A program made the position numbers and the translations under genes. The notes under the pieces are model-generated. The model made no database searches and had not been told where the DNA came from. It saw nothing but the letters and a program-made list of their open reading frames with translations. 64,000 nucleotides of DNA, taken from assembly GCA_026826555.1 (NCBI GenBank), contig JAKSZT010053887.1, forward strand, positions 65,875,948 through 65,939,947, read 5' to 3'. Origin of the DNA: Tolypeutes matacus. Taxonomy: Eukaryota; Chordata; Mammalia; Cingulata; Chlamyphoridae. Below, piece by piece: positions 1 through 12,424 of the stretch. Position 1 is the first letter of the stretch. The number at the start of each line of letters is the position of its first letter.

Positions 1-353
1 AACAACTTCCTAGTTCCGTGATCTAGTCTATTTATTTATTTAATAAATCCTTACTGGGTTATTGCACTAAGCTCTATGAGAGAAATACAAGACATGGGCT
101 TTGTTCTTTAGAAACTTATAGTTCCATTATGAGGTAATATATACACATGCAACAGTTTGTGTGCTGTATATGCATACAAAATAAATTCAGTAAAGAATAC
201 TGCTTTTTTTGTAACTATGGTTGTGAACTACAAATACATTGATATAATTTGCTCAGGCAAATAGGTCCCAAATCCTTAGGTGGCACAAACTACCCAACAA
301 GCACATCATGCTTCTCACCAATAAAAGTTGACAGCATTCTCTTTTATGGTTTT

Positions 354-1313
354 ATGCATTTTTTAAAATATGTTTTTATGAGAGCAGTTGTGAACTTAAA
401 AAAATCATTCACATGTGTGTGGAATTCCCATATAACACGACTCCACCAATACACTACAATGTTGTGGAACATTTGTTACAAATTATGAGATAATATCATC
501 AGACTATTACCACTCTCTATGGTCTATAGGGTACATTTGGTATATGTTTATGTTTTCCATACACTCCTATTATTCCTACAGAACATCTTCAGCATTGATG
601 CAAGAATATTACTGTTTTGCTGTTGACTATAGTCCATATGTTACATTACTTATATTTTTTCCATGCTTCTCCACATTCTTACTACCTTGTAATAGTGGTG
701 TACATTTCTTCTAGTTCATAGGAGGACATTCTTGTATTTGTATTATTAACCACAATTCTCATCCATCTCTGGGTTCACCATGCTATTCAGTCCCTAGTTT
801 ATGCTCTAGGTTTCTTTCAATTGACATTTGCATCCCTAAACTACCCTCTTCAGTCACAATCCTATTTATAAACCAGCTGTGTTCGTTCTGCTCACTAAAA
901 CGTGTTACCATCAACTCTATCCATTTCCACACTTTTAACAGTCATGTTAATTAAAACTTCTACATACATTAAGCATCATTACCCCTTCTCAGCTCTCCTC
1001 TTATCTCGTAATAATCTATACTTTAGGTTTTAACTCCATACATTAATTCCTTGTATTTAGTTTATATTAGTGAGACCACGCAATATTTGTCCTTTTGTGT
1101 CTGGCTTACTTCACTTAGCAAATGTCTTCAAGGTTCATCCATGTTATCATATGTGTCCCAATTTCATTTCTTCTTACAGCATCATAATATTCCATTGTAT
1201 GTATATACCACATTTTGTTTATCCATTCATCAGTTGATGGACACTTGGGTTGTTTCCGTCTTTTGGCAACTATGAGTAATGCTGTTATGAACGTCGGTGT
1301 GCTAAGGTTTTAG
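354..1313 (-). mobile_element. L1 LINE 3' end, antisense
   Basis: Read on the minus strand this is the 3' part of an L1. The stretch at about 1060-1310 is the reverse complement of the familiar mammalian L1 block that ends in GTGAAATAAGCCAGACACAA (here as tgtctggcttacttcactta, 1097-1116). The part at 354-1000 resembles the L1 3' UTR. No open reverse-transcriptase frame survives. The left limit is approximate and no target-site duplication was found. Confidence 0.75.
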
Positions 1314-1479
1314 GCATTTTTTGGCCTAAAATACACATTATTATTTGGAGAATTTGTACTTCTCTTTTGGACTTTATTTACATATGACCTCTATAATGAA
1401 ATTTTCCCCAAATATTCGAAACAGAATTCATTAAAATCTGGGCTGTATTTTCAACAGAGAGGAGCCATAATAAAGTAGG

Positions 1480-1592
1480 AACAGCATAGGCTTTGATGTT
1501 GGGTTGCTTTCATGTGATTCCTGGCTCTACTGCTTACTTATTGTACAACCTTACAAACCAGCTTTCTTTGTTATAAAATGGAAGTTACAAAA
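1480..1592 (+). repeat. MIR SINE fragment
   Basis: The order of words matches the MIR core: 'tgattcctggctctactgc', 'cttattgtacaacctta', then 'ataaaatggaa'. It is diverged, as expected of a repeat shared by all mammals. The 150 bases before it hold nothing I recognise. Confidence 0.6.
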
Positions 1593-1594
1593 CA

Positions 1595-3540
1595 CATCTC
1601 ATTGGACATTGCGGGCAATGGAAGATCTACACGATCTTGCAAAGATGGATATAGGGCATGTTAAATTTCATCAAAAACTTATAAAAGAGTATGGTCCAAA
1701 ATGTAAACCATAATGTAAACCATTGACCATGGGTAGTAGTTATGTTTCACTATTTGTATATCAGTTGTAACAAAGGCACTATCCACTTATAAAAAGGTAT
1801 TAATATGGGAAGCAGAAAAAGGGGGAGGATGTTGGGTTTATAGGAGTCCCCTGTATTCTGTATGTGACTTTACTGTGACCTCAAACTTCTTTGAGAACAA
1901 ACTGGAAAAAAGTAAGATACTAGGGAATAAATGGAAGAAAATTTCACTCTAAATACAGGACAACAGATATTACAGTGATGAAAGACAAAATGTCAAAAAA
2001 ATTTTACATATTTTTCCATATTTTAAAAAATCCTGACCTTTCGATTTTACTTTATTTTTAGTTTTTCATGTAGAGACTCACACAATAACCAAGAGAATAT
2101 TGAATCCCATCCTAGAGAGCTCTGCCACATTCCATAATGGAGCAGCAACAGTCCCCCAAGTGCAGGGGCAAAGACTGGTGAAGGAGGATGATCCACTGAT
2201 GGGCCCTTGATATTGATGACTATGTTTATAAGCCTTTGCTCTTGAAATTGAAACTTAGACTAGTGTTTTGGGGTTCCTAAGAGTTGCCTCCTGAGAGCCT
2301 CCTTGTTGCTCAAATGTGGCCACTCTTTAAGCCAAACTCAGCATATAAATGCATTGCCTTCCCTCCAAGATGGGACATGATTCCTGAGACTGACACCAAG
2401 AGATTACTACCAAGCATCAACTGGTAATGCAACTGGAAAAAGACCTCAAATAAAAGGGGGAAAAAGTAAAGACAAATGAGTTTATATGGTTAAGAGACTT
2501 CAAAGTGAGTCAGGAGGTTATCCCAGAGGTAACACTTATGCACATCTCAGCATGATCTCATAGACTGCCAAAGTAGATACTACCCCCAAATAATGGGGTT
2601 CCTGAGGGCCCTGGAGACACCCAGGTCCTACGGTCAGGACAGATAGCTCTGGAGTTTGGTGCCTTGCCAGTGGACCCTACTTTGGTATTTGGGCTCCTGA
2701 GAGTGACACAGTGGGACTCAGTTATGGCTTCCCTACAAATGGGTCATCTGTCTCTTCTATATGAACCTATTCTTTGTGCTGGAGTTTGTAGGTGTACATC
2801 CAAGAGACTGGAATCTTTGGGATATACATGTGCCAATTGGGCCCTGAGCCTCAGCAGAGTTGTAACACTTACTCTCCAGTTCATTGGACTCACCCAGGAC
2901 AACTAACAAGGAGGTGAGAATGGACAATCACCATAACAAGGAAATGAGAGCGCCTACAACTGCAACCAGGAGAGTGAGTCCCATCCATCAGCTGTATGGG
3001 ATCAAGGCCCCCTCTCAGTTAAAGGTAGAGTGGGCATTGCCATCCCAGAATCCTCAGGTTTGGGGAATGAACTATGGACGAGAGTGGACTTACTGGTATT
3101 CTACTATAGACATATTGTGATTCTAGCATTGGAAGAAATTACAACATTGATGTGGACGCAGTAGCTGTTGGAGGTTCTGGGGGGCATGGAGAGGGAAAAA
3201 CAGTTGTAATACGGGGGCTTTTTTGGGACTTGGGAATCGTCCTGAATGACATTGCAATGACAGATATAGGCCATTTTATATCACCCCATAGCATGCATAA
3301 CTGTGTGGGAGAGAGTGTAGACTACAATGTGAACTATGGTCCATGCTCAGTGGCAATGCCCCAGGATGCATTTATCAATTGCAATGAATGTGCCACACTA
3401 ATGAAGGATGTTGTTTATGTGGGAGGGTGTGGGAGGTGTGGGTAGTGGGGCATATGGGAATCTCTATTTTTTTGTTTAACATTTATGTAATCTAAGTATC
3501 TTTTTAAAAAATAAAAAAAATTAAAAATTAAAAAAAAACA
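1595..3540 (+). mobile_element. Poly(A)-tailed L1-tailed retroelement, copy A
   Basis: This non-coding retroelement is shared with copies B, C, D and E in this window. Positions 1595-1920 resemble an L1 3' UTR and match the reverse complement of about 14430-14700 inside copy C. Positions 2070-3500 form the body common to copies A, B and C; one marker word is 'tgttgctcaaatgtggcc' (2308-2325). The 3' end carries an L1-like terminus ('gtgccacactaatgaa', then 'catatgggaatc') and an A-rich tail at 3508-3540. Compared with copy C it lacks about 300 bases near 2050. The 97-codon frame at 3152-3445 and the other short frames inside it are not conserved between copies, so no protein is called. The 5' limit is approximate. 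Confidence 0.75.
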
Positions 3541-4960
3541 TATTCATATCCTGGGGAGGTCTGTCACATTCTCTAATAGGACAGAAAGAATCTGCTAAAT
3601 ACAAGGGCAGTAAATAATGAAAGAGAATGGACCGTTTATGGGCACTTGATATTGATGACTGTGCTTATGAACCTCTTCTTTTGAAATTGAAACTTACTGT
3701 AGTATTGTAAGGTGCCTAAGAGTTACCTACTGGGAGCCTCCTTGTTGCTCAAATGTGGCCTCTCTCTAAGCCAAACTCAGCATATAAGTGCAATAAATTC
3801 CCCTCAGCATGGGACATAATTCCTGAAGATGAGCTTCCCTGGCACCAAGGATTGCCATCTAGTATCAACAAGTAATGCAACTGGAAAAAAAGACCTTGAC
3901 CAAAAGGGGGAAAAGGTAAAAACAAATGAGTTTATATGGCTAAGAGACTTCAAAGTGAGTCGGGAGGTCATTTTAGAGGTAACGCTTATGCACATCTCAG
4001 CATGATCCCTTTAACAGCCAAAGTAGATACTACCTCCAGTAAGTGGGGCTCCTTAGGGCTCTGGAGATATTCAGTCTATAGTCAGGGCAGATGCCTTAGG
4101 AGTTTGGTCCCTTGCCAGTGGACACTACTTTGGAATTTATGCTCACCAGTGTGAAAGATTTGGACTCAGCTGTGGTTTCTCTACACATGGCTCTTCTGTC
4201 CTTCTATTTGAACGTATAATTAGTACTAAAGTTGATAGATGCATGTCCAAGAGACTTAAATCTTTGGGTTGTCCATGTGCCAGCTGGGCCCTGAATCTCA
4301 ATGGAGTTGCAACACCTACTCTCCAGTTCATTGGACTCACCCAGGACAACTATCAAGGAGGAGATGATGGATAACCAACATACCAAGGAACCGAGAGTGT
4401 CTACAACTGCAAGCAGGAGAGTCCCATCCATCGGCTCTATGGGATCAAAGTCCCGCCATCCTCAATTAAAGCCCCAGAATCCTCAGGTTTGGGGAATGAA
4501 CTATGGACTAGAGTAGACATACTGGTATTCTACTATAGACTTACAGTGATTCTAACAATGGAAGAAATATCATTGATATGGAGGTAATGGCCACTGGAGA
4601 TTCTGAGGGTAGGGAGAGGGAAAAATAGAAAAACAGATACGGGGGCATTTTCAGGACTTAGGAATCATCCTAAATGACATTACAATGACAGATATAGGCC
4701 ATTATATATCTTGCCATAACCTACAGAATTGAGTGGGAGAGTGTGTAAACTACAATGTAAACTATAATCCATGCTTAGTGGCAATGCTCCAAAATGTGTT
4801 TATCAATTGCTATGAATGCACCACACTAATGAAAGATGTTGCTAATGTGGGAAAATATGTGTGTGGGGGTGCATATGGGAATCCCCTATATATTCTCTGT
4901 AACATTTATGTAATCTAACTATCTTTAAAAAAAAAAAAGAAAAGAAAAGAATAAGAAAAT
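3541..4960 (+). mobile_element. L1-tailed retroelement, copy B, in tandem with A
   Basis: It starts directly after the A-rich tail of copy A and is 5' truncated at the word 'ctggggaggtctgtcacatt', which matches 'ctagagagctctgccacatt' near 2111 in copy A. It stays collinear with copy A to its own terminus near 4920 and ends in an A-rich tail. Insertion of a second copy into the tail of the first, a favoured L1-endonuclease target, explains the arrangement. No protein-coding frame is conserved. Confidence 0.75.
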
Positions 4961-5830
4961 AGTTGAAATAAGGTAAAAAAAAAATGTATAGCACATTACT
5001 GGTACATGATAAAGCACACAGATAATATATTATTATATAATTATAACTTATGAAAAATGCCCAGGATATATAAGTTACCAGTAATACTATTTTATAATAA
5101 TAAAAAAACAATAATAATAATGTTTAGTGTCTATTTCCTTCATTAATCTGCGATTGAACTGAAGACAAAGATTAGCTTCCTCATTTTATATTCTCTGGAT
5201 CAGCGAAGTCTCTCACTTAAAGTAGATGTTCAATGATTGTTTGTGGAATTATGAGGCAGTAAATAAATAGTACAGGAGCTGTTTTGTTACACTGGATCAA
5301 ATTGCCAAGATGTAATGCAAAAAAGTATGTTAAAACATAATGGGCAGGGAACACGGGGATGGAGTTTGTATTAGTAGCCCTTGATTATATGGCATCTAGA
5401 AAAGTGGGGAGGTATAGGGTAGGAATATAGGTTTCTTTGTGAAATAATGACAGATTTGTACCCTTGCTCTTAGTGTTGAGATGACTGTGTGTGTCTTTTT
5501 CATCACTGTATAAAAGACTCTAGTATATAGTGACACTCTATTTATTTAGAATGAAAATTTATATACATTGTCCAAAAGGCATGAATTGTGTACTACTAAG
5601 GTGATAGGCCATGTGTGACAGTAGAAATATCCCTGAGGCTACATGACACACACCAGATCTTTGCCAAGGCTACTGAGAACCAACAAGGCCAGTGCCATTT
5701 TTCCCAATTCTACGCCTTTCCATCTCCAATAGATAAGACTGAGGCTCAGAAAGGACCTTTAGGCTGCCTTTACCTAAGAGAACTTGATGTGTTTCGTCTT
5801 GATTTTATGTAGTCAGTGAGTCTATGATTC
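4961..5830. other. Gene-free stretch
   Basis: AT-rich DNA with no gene I can support. Bases 5180-5255 resemble the 3' end of an L2 LINE but are too short to call firmly. The 65-codon frame at 5615-5812 has no recognisable domain and looks like chance. Confidence 0.5.
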
Positions 5831-5839
5831 TATATGATA

Positions 5840-5965
5840 TTAGGAAAGTTATTTATTATCTGCTTTATTTTCCCCATCTGTAAAATAGAAATAATATTGT
5901 TGTCCTCATAGAGTTACTGTAAGGCTTAAATGAGTTCATCCATGCAATATATTAAGCATTCAGTA
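5840..5965 (+). repeat. MIR SINE fragment
   Basis: Matches the MIR order: 'ccccatctgtaaaatagaaa', then 'gttactgtaaggcttaaatg' and a degenerate 3' end. Confidence 0.7.
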
Positions 5966-6099
5966 AGAATTTATCACACAATAAACATTCACATGTTACC
6001 TATTACCATTATTAGTCAGGACCCATTCATGTATGGAGAAAAGATGCTATTTTTTCTACTTCTGCAGCTAGAAACTTTGTACTTAATCATATGACTACA

Positions 6100-6222
6100 C
6101 TGAATTAGGAATCAGGACACAAGAGGTCTGTCACTAACTTGTTAAGGGCCCTTGAACAGGTCACTTGTCCTCTTGGGGTTTGGAGTTCCTCATCTGTAAA
6201 AAAAAAAAAAATGCCGAATGCA
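6100..6222 (+). repeat. MIR SINE fragment
   Basis: Contains 'gtcactaacttgttaagggc', 'ttgaacaggtcacttgtcct' and 'cctcatctgtaaaa' in MIR order. It is interrupted by a run of A. Confidence 0.65.
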
Positions 6223-6408
6223 CTGCAAGGGAAAGTGAGATGTGAAGGTCAGTCTTGCCTTCTCAGGGTGCTGACCATTCATGAGAGCATGGTCAGTAGA
6301 GAGTCTGGATAGAAATGAGAATGCATGAAATTAAGAAAGGCCATGGAAAGATGGAAAGAGGGAGTAGAAAGCATCAAATAATCTGGCCATAATGCAAGAT
6401 AATATAAG

Positions 6409-6462
6409 GTGAGTGAGTGAGTGAGTCAGTGAGTGAGTGAGTGAGTGAGTGAGTGAGTGAGA
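6409..6462 (+). repeat. (GAGT)n microsatellite
   Basis: About 13 tandem tetranucleotides, nearly perfect, with one GTCAGT interruption near 6425. Confidence 0.95.
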
Positions 6463-7404
6463 TAGCAAGTCAAGTTAAAAAAATTATAAGGCAAAGGACA
6501 CATTATCTATGAAGACAGAAGAACGATCCCATAAAATCAAAAGTGGCTAAAATATATACATTTCATATCTGTGAAATTTATAAAATAATCTAATTATTAC
6601 TTAACATAGGTATTTGTCTTTCTATCATTTTCATCATTTGAGGATTTTTTCCCATTTCCTTGTCTCTAATAGTTTTTCTTTTACAAATATATCTTACATT
6701 GTGTTAACATTTCAGAAAGTCCAGTCATTAAGCTGCTAATTTTTTTTGCCAACCTAAAAAAATTAACTTGGAGCCATAGGTGAAATTTAATGCAAACTGT
6801 CTTCAGTGTCATTTGTTTTGTTACATATAGCCATAGTAAAACCAGAAGAATGTTAATCAAACAAAGTAAAAACACCCCATGATCTTCTAGCCTTCTGTAC
6901 TGCTCTGCACTTTAAACATAATGATATACTTGTCCATTTTAGCTGAACTTAGGATGCTGTAATTACTGAGGCATGAGATAAGAAAGGAAACTAGAGAATG
7001 AGTCAAAGGAAGGAAAATGAAGGTAATAGTTTAAAAATGAGGACATGTATGCACACCATGCTCCAGCTGAGAGACAAAGGTGTTTAAGGGAGAGGAAGAA
7101 ACTAAAAGAGAATTGATGAGATTTATGGAACCCAAGAATTTGTGTTTATAGCTAGGTCCATAATCTCTAACAAAAACCATCATTTGATGTAAAATTACTT
7201 TTAAGTCATTCTAAACCATTAGAAAGTATGTATAACACATGTTTCAAATACATTAAAATATACTGTCTCTGAATATCAATGTTAAAGTTATTGTTTTATG
7301 ACAATAACATTGATAATTAATATTTTTATCCAACTTAACAGATTGGAATTGTTTTCATGTATTATCACATATGAAGAAAGGCAGATGATAGGTAGATAAA
7401 TTAG
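6463..7404. other. Gene-free AT-rich stretch
   Basis: I see no gene, RNA gene or confidently named repeat here. The 64-codon minus-strand frame at 6681-6875 shows no domain. Confidence 0.5.
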
Positions 7405-7600
7405 CATAGAGCTTAATGTGTGCCAGGAACTTCACTAAATAATTCATTTAAATTGCTTCATTTAATCCTTGTAAAAATCTACAAGGTCTACCTATTACCA
7501 TTTCACAGATAACGAAAATAAGATTCTGAAAGATTAAGTCACTTCCCCAAAGTCACACAAGTGGCAGAGCAGAGATTCAAATCCAGTCTTGTCACTTTTG
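7405..7600 (-). repeat. MIR SINE, antisense
   Basis: The reverse-complement MIR order is clear: 'gtgtgccaggaacttcacta', 'atttcacagataacgaaaat', 'gtcacttccccaaagtcaca', then 'gcagagattcaaatccagtc'. Confidence 0.8.
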
Positions 7601-7837
7601 AGAAAATATGAGTTCCAGGAGAGAAACAAGAAAACCCATGAGAGAAGAATCATTTTTAAAAATTCTATTTCAGAATACAACTAAACCATGTGAAGAACAA
7701 AAAGAAATCATAGGCGGAGATAGAAAACTGACTGAAAAAAATTAAATAACATGAATTTAGAAGAAAAATTCATATTATTTTCAACAAAGATCCTTTTGGT
7801 TAATTTATATTCATTGAAAGCATCTGATGCTATAAAC

Positions 7838-8013
7838 CAGTGGTTCTCAAACTTTAGCTTCAACACCAGGAGGGCTTGTTAAAAGAGACTCCAGGACATC
7901 TCCTTAAGGCTTTTGATCTTGTAGATCCTGGTGGGGCCTGATAATTTGCATTTCAAACAAGTTTCCAGATGTTGTTGCTGTTGATCCAGGGACCTCACTT
8001 TGAGAACTATCCT
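7838..8013 (+). mobile_element. MER5A-like hAT DNA transposon remnant
   Basis: Begins with the terminal word CAGTGGTTCTCAAACTTTAG and ends in the near-inverted word 'tcactttgagaactatcctg'. This is the layout of the short non-autonomous MER5 elements of the hAT-Charlie group. It has no coding content. Confidence 0.8.
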
Positions 8014-8940
8014 GTACACTATTAAACTTGGAATGGGGACTTAAAATAGGGTACTTAAAAATTCCATGGCACCATTTAAAGCAGTTGGGACTTTACAAAA
8101 GAAATCATTTAAAAGTTAAGTTTAAAAAGAATCAAAATTATATAAAAATTTTTATAATTAATGAAATGTTACTGGAATCTATCTTTCATATCCATTCATT
8201 GTTTCTCAGAAAACCATTGCTATATAGTTAATTTTTAAAGTTGAAATACCAAGCAGGATGAAGGATGTAGGATGGCATTGTAAAATTTTCTTTTTTTTTT
8301 TTTAATTTATCTTTTTAAGTACAGAACACTCAAATATGAAAGAGAAATAGTGTTCACAATTATAGGAGAAATACTTTGCAGGTGAAAATAGAAATCATCC
8401 ATCAATGGAGCACAACTGTCACTCACTAGAGACGTGGGTGTATGCCTTTATATACAAAATTAGATTATACTGCTTGACATATCTTCATTTAATCATACAA
8501 ATTCTAAAATTCCTGGTTTAGTTCATGACTAATCAAGGCCAACCTTAAAAGGAAAAGAAGTTGTCTAATATCATTTTTGCCGATATTTTAGTAGGCTCTG
8601 GTGATCCATTTAGGTAATTCTCGGTATTTCTATATGACATACCTCCTTAACTGTCTCCCCTCACTCTGTGACTCTCCTCTTTGTCTAACACCTACCAATT
8701 AATAAGGCCTAAAAGCCTAAAATAGTTGGTATTTTTTTCCCAACTCTTCAGGGATATTAAAATAAAACAAATTAACCAAAAAAAAATTTTTTTTCCAATT
8801 ATCTCTCTGTTTTAGGTTACTTTGAATTGTAGAATTTCTTGAGTGGACTTTTGGACAACTAAAGCAATAAATGACTGTCGTTTCCTCTAACCCTTAATTC
8901 CACACAGAGCATAGAGAGATTTCCTTGGGCAAGAACTTGT
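8014..8940. other. Gene-free AT-rich stretch
   Basis: Contains runs of T and A (8291-8303, 8779-8794) but no gene or repeat family I can name. Confidence 0.5.
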
Positions 8941-9361
8941 CTTAGGTTACCAGGCGCTGTGACAAACACCACACAGTGGATTGGTTTAAACCACAAGCAT
9001 TTATTGTCCCACAGTTTTAAGACTAGAAGTAGTCCAATACCAAGATATCAACAAGACTTGCTTTCTCCCAGTCTCTATCTTCTGATGCTGGCTGCTAGCA
9101 ATTCTTTGGGTTCCTTGGCTTATATCTCTGCCTCCTGTCACATGGTGATATCCTTTCCTTTCTGGCTTCTATGACTTACAGATTCTTTTTATAAGACCTC
9201 CAGTGATACAGAATTATAAACACTCTGAATCAATTGAGTGCACCTTAACTAAAAATATCATCTTGAAAACATCCTGTTTACAATGGGTTCACACCCACAG
9301 AGATGTGGATTTAGATTAAGAATGTGTTTATTGTGGAACATAATTCAGCTTGCCATAGAAC
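8941..9361 (-). mobile_element. Solo LTR of MaLR/MLT1 type, antisense
   Basis: Shows the usual antisense order of ERVL-MaLR LTRs: a 'ttggtttaaaccacaagcat' word with 'tttattgtcccacagtttta', then 'gttccttggcttatatctct' with 'gtcacatggtgatatc', then 'caatgggttcacacccacag', and finally 'gtggaacataattcagcttg'. It is a single LTR with no internal retroviral genes nearby. Confidence 0.65.
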
Positions 9362-9654
9362 TTCATGTCAGGGTTATGAAAACCCATTCCATATGCATTC
9401 TGACTGGAATTTTCTCTTTGTTTCAAACCAGAGGACAACTACTTCTGAAGAAATGGTGTGAGGGAGATCAAGAGCTCATTTTCTAAGTAAAGGTGGACTC
9501 CTAATTGGAGTTCTGAAAATCTACATAGTCTTTAAATATGTAGTTACACCTTGAAGGGCTTATGATTAACCTATTCTCGATTCATATCTTGACAGAGATT
9601 CCTTTTTGAAGAGTAGAGAAGTAGGATGAAAGATTAAAGGGATGGAGTAAGAAA

Positions 9655-9815
9655 GAGCAATTATTTTAGAACATTAACTCTGTATATCAGATACTGGTAG
9701 GCACTTTAGCTGACTGATAAACCCTAAAACAATGAGACCAAGGCACAGGAATTTAAATAATGTGTCCTGCAGTCAAATGGTTAGAATATGTTAGAGCCAA
9801 AATTTCTTATTCCTA
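9655..9815 (-). repeat. Degenerate MIR-like fragment, antisense
   Basis: Weak but ordered match: 'taggcactttagctgactga', 'aatgagaccaaggcacagga', then 'tcctgcagtcaaatggttag'. It is strongly diverged. The surrounding 9362-10198 has no gene. Confidence 0.45.
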
Positions 9816-10198
9816 ATATCTTGATTTTCCCACTAAAAAGAGGAAAGAAAAATCAAAAGTCTAGAAGTCTAGAAAAATCCCAAAGATAATTCCTAAAATA
9901 ATACTAAAAACTATCCATCATGCCAATACCTGGTTTAGATAAACATTATAAAACAGCTTTTCATTTGCAAGAATAATATACCTAATGGTTAGAATTCCCT
10001 ATCTGCCTTCATCTCCCAAAATATAAAGAAAATACTTCTGGTAAATACATTTAATATGCTATTCAGATTGCTTTTCTTTAAAGTAATTGGAAATGCACAG
10101 ATAAATGATTTAATAATATCAGCGCTTTGGGGTCTTAAAGACTGCCATTTAGATTCAAATATTTAACCCTGAATTCTATTTGAAGGTCTACAGATTTC

Positions 10199-10227
10199 AT
10201 CACACACACACACACACACACACACAA
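10199..10227. repeat. (CA)n microsatellite
   Basis: About 14 near-perfect CA units. Confidence 0.95.
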
Positions 10228-11079
10228 GATTTTTGTTTCTTTTTGGTCAGCATTTTCTTTGGGTGTTCTTAATAATGGGAAAATTTTTTTCATGTACACA
10301 AACTGCTTTTTCCTCCTTAAATGTGACATGTGACAAGTAATATGAAATTTATATCTGTAGATCAATGGCAAAATTATTGTTCTGCTACTCTGTTGTTTCA
10401 TAACCTTCTTTATAACTTGGTATTAAAGCTTTCATCACTTTTCAGACAAGCTAGGCCCTATTCTCTAATCCACCTGCCCAGAACTCACCATTTCTGGACA
10501 TGAGCCAACCAGCATGCTCCTCTCTCTGAATAGGAGTTTCTTGTTACGCTTCTCTAAGAAAGGGCATCCTATCCCTCTTCCTGGTGTCTCTTCAATACCT
10601 CTTTATTCTAGGAAATATTTCTAATCTCATCCCACCTGATTTTATATTTCTGTTTTTATTTTGTTGATTTTGAAAGTCAGTTGAGGGCAGAGAGAATGTA
10701 AAAAAAAGTGGCAAGGCAGGTAAAGATTTTGGTATTTTGTACACTTATGTCTACATCTAAGTTTATATTTATATCAACATTTATCTCTATATATGGATGT
10801 CATATTTCATTATCAAATCTGTATCCTGCTTTTATCACTTAATACAATTGCAAAGTCATTTTCCCTCTGACAATATTCTATCCTATAAATAGGACATAGC
10901 TTACCTTACCATATCCTGTAGGATTGTCTGAAGATTTCATCTGGGAAAGGTTGAACTTAATATTTAGCCACATGAGTCTTATTCCTATGACACTTATGAA
11001 AATAAAAAGGCATGGAAAAGCACTGAAGAGAAAAATCCATAACACTATGTAATCCCATTATCTCTAGATCTAACCTGCT

Positions 11080-11905
11080 CACGTTTTTATTAATGACTTG
11101 GATGAATGTGTCTGTGGGTATGCTGATCAACTGTGCAGATGGCACAAAACTGAGAGAAATGGCAAACATGTTGGATGATTAAATCATAATCCAAAAGGAT
11201 CAAGCAGGTTGAAATGATGGGCTAAATGAAAGAAGAGAACATTTTTAAAAGGATGAATCTAAATTTCATACTAGAGCAAAAACAAACATCACTGTATATG
11301 ATATGGAATGTGACTTAGAAATTGATACAAAAAAACAAGCAAACAATAAGAGACAATGATATAATATGGCTGACAAAAAGCTAATGTAATTTTCAATGTA
11401 TTAATAAAAATACTATGACCAGAACTAAGAAAAGGAAAACTTGTTTTCCTATGAGCTGGTCAGGTCAATGAAGAGTTTGTTCAGTTCTCTGCTCTACACC
11501 TTAAGAAAGACACTTCAAGTGATAAGGCCTCTAATAGAGAGTTCTCATGTTGTAAGAAGTCTCAAAATATAACATATAAGGAAGGTTGAAAATATTAGGA
11601 ACATTTAGCCAGGAGACAAGAATATTGAATTCTAGAAATAAATATGATCACTGTATTAAAATTTTGTGGAAAGATTTAGAAGAATAATTTGAACTGTTAT
11701 TAAGTAGACTTGTTTTGTGTTTGATGAAAGAAAAATCAGAACCAAAGAATGATAGTTACGGAAAGATGAAATTTGGTTCAATATATAATAATAATAAATG
11801 GTATTTTAAGTTATCCAAAAATAAAATAGGCTGCTTCAATCTATTTCATATGTTTATGAATTTTCATCTCTGGAGCCATTCAAGCAAAAATTGGAGAACT
11901 ATATA
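11080..11905 (+). mobile_element. CR1/L3 LINE fossil with reverse-transcriptase relic
   Basis: A long collinear match to the ancient mammalian L3 (CR1-type) LINE. At 11086 the translation reads FINDLDE. After a one-base frame change it reads ADGTKL, the decayed form of the ADDTKL block around the reverse-transcriptase active site, with the second catalytic aspartate lost. Further on come 'tggctgacaaaaagctaatg', 'accttaagaaagacacttca', 'gaacatttagccaggagaca' and 'aaaataggctgcttcaat', in the order of the L3 3' region. It is inactive, with many frameshifts. Confidence 0.75.
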
Positions 11906-12057
11906 ATCATCTACATTCTTCCCCTGCACAATGTTATCTCCTCACATTGCTTAAATTGCCAATACTGATGATTTTAAATATTAAATCTAAGTCTCATATG
12001 TCTCCTATATTCTTGCCATACAATTGCAATGCCATTCTTGGTCCTTAAATGGCAGCA

Positions 12058-12243
12058 ATTGTGTACCTGCTTTGCAAAGCCTGGAGACATTTTTGTCTCA
12101 AGTTGAGGTAGGGCATGCTACTGGAGTCTAGTGGATAGAAACCAAGAATGCTGCTAAATACCCTACAATGCACAAGATAGTACCCCACAACTAAGAATTT
12201 TCCTGTCCACAAAGTCAGTAGTACCAAGATTGAGAAGCCCTGC
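12058..12243 (+). mobile_element. MER20-like hAT DNA transposon remnant
   Basis: Characteristic order: 'gcctggagacatttttgtct', 'gctactggagtctagtggat', 'ctacaatgcacaagatagta', 'aagattgagaagccctg'. MER20 is a short non-autonomous hAT-Charlie element. Confidence 0.8.
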
Positions 12244-12424
12244 TTGACATTTATGCCCAACAATTCACAATCTCCATGACCAACTCTAAACTCATTGTCT
12301 CCACTCCACTATCCTATCACCCACTTAAGAAAGCTTAGTTGCTATTCCTTATTTTGATTAATGACATCATAGCTATCCAATCACTTGAGATAGAAAACTC
12401 AGAATCATCCTTAAATACTCACTT

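Noticed and set aside
10199..10227. CRISPR-like or regulatory tandem array
   Set aside because: Simple CA microsatellite. No spaced repeats of CRISPR form exist in the window.
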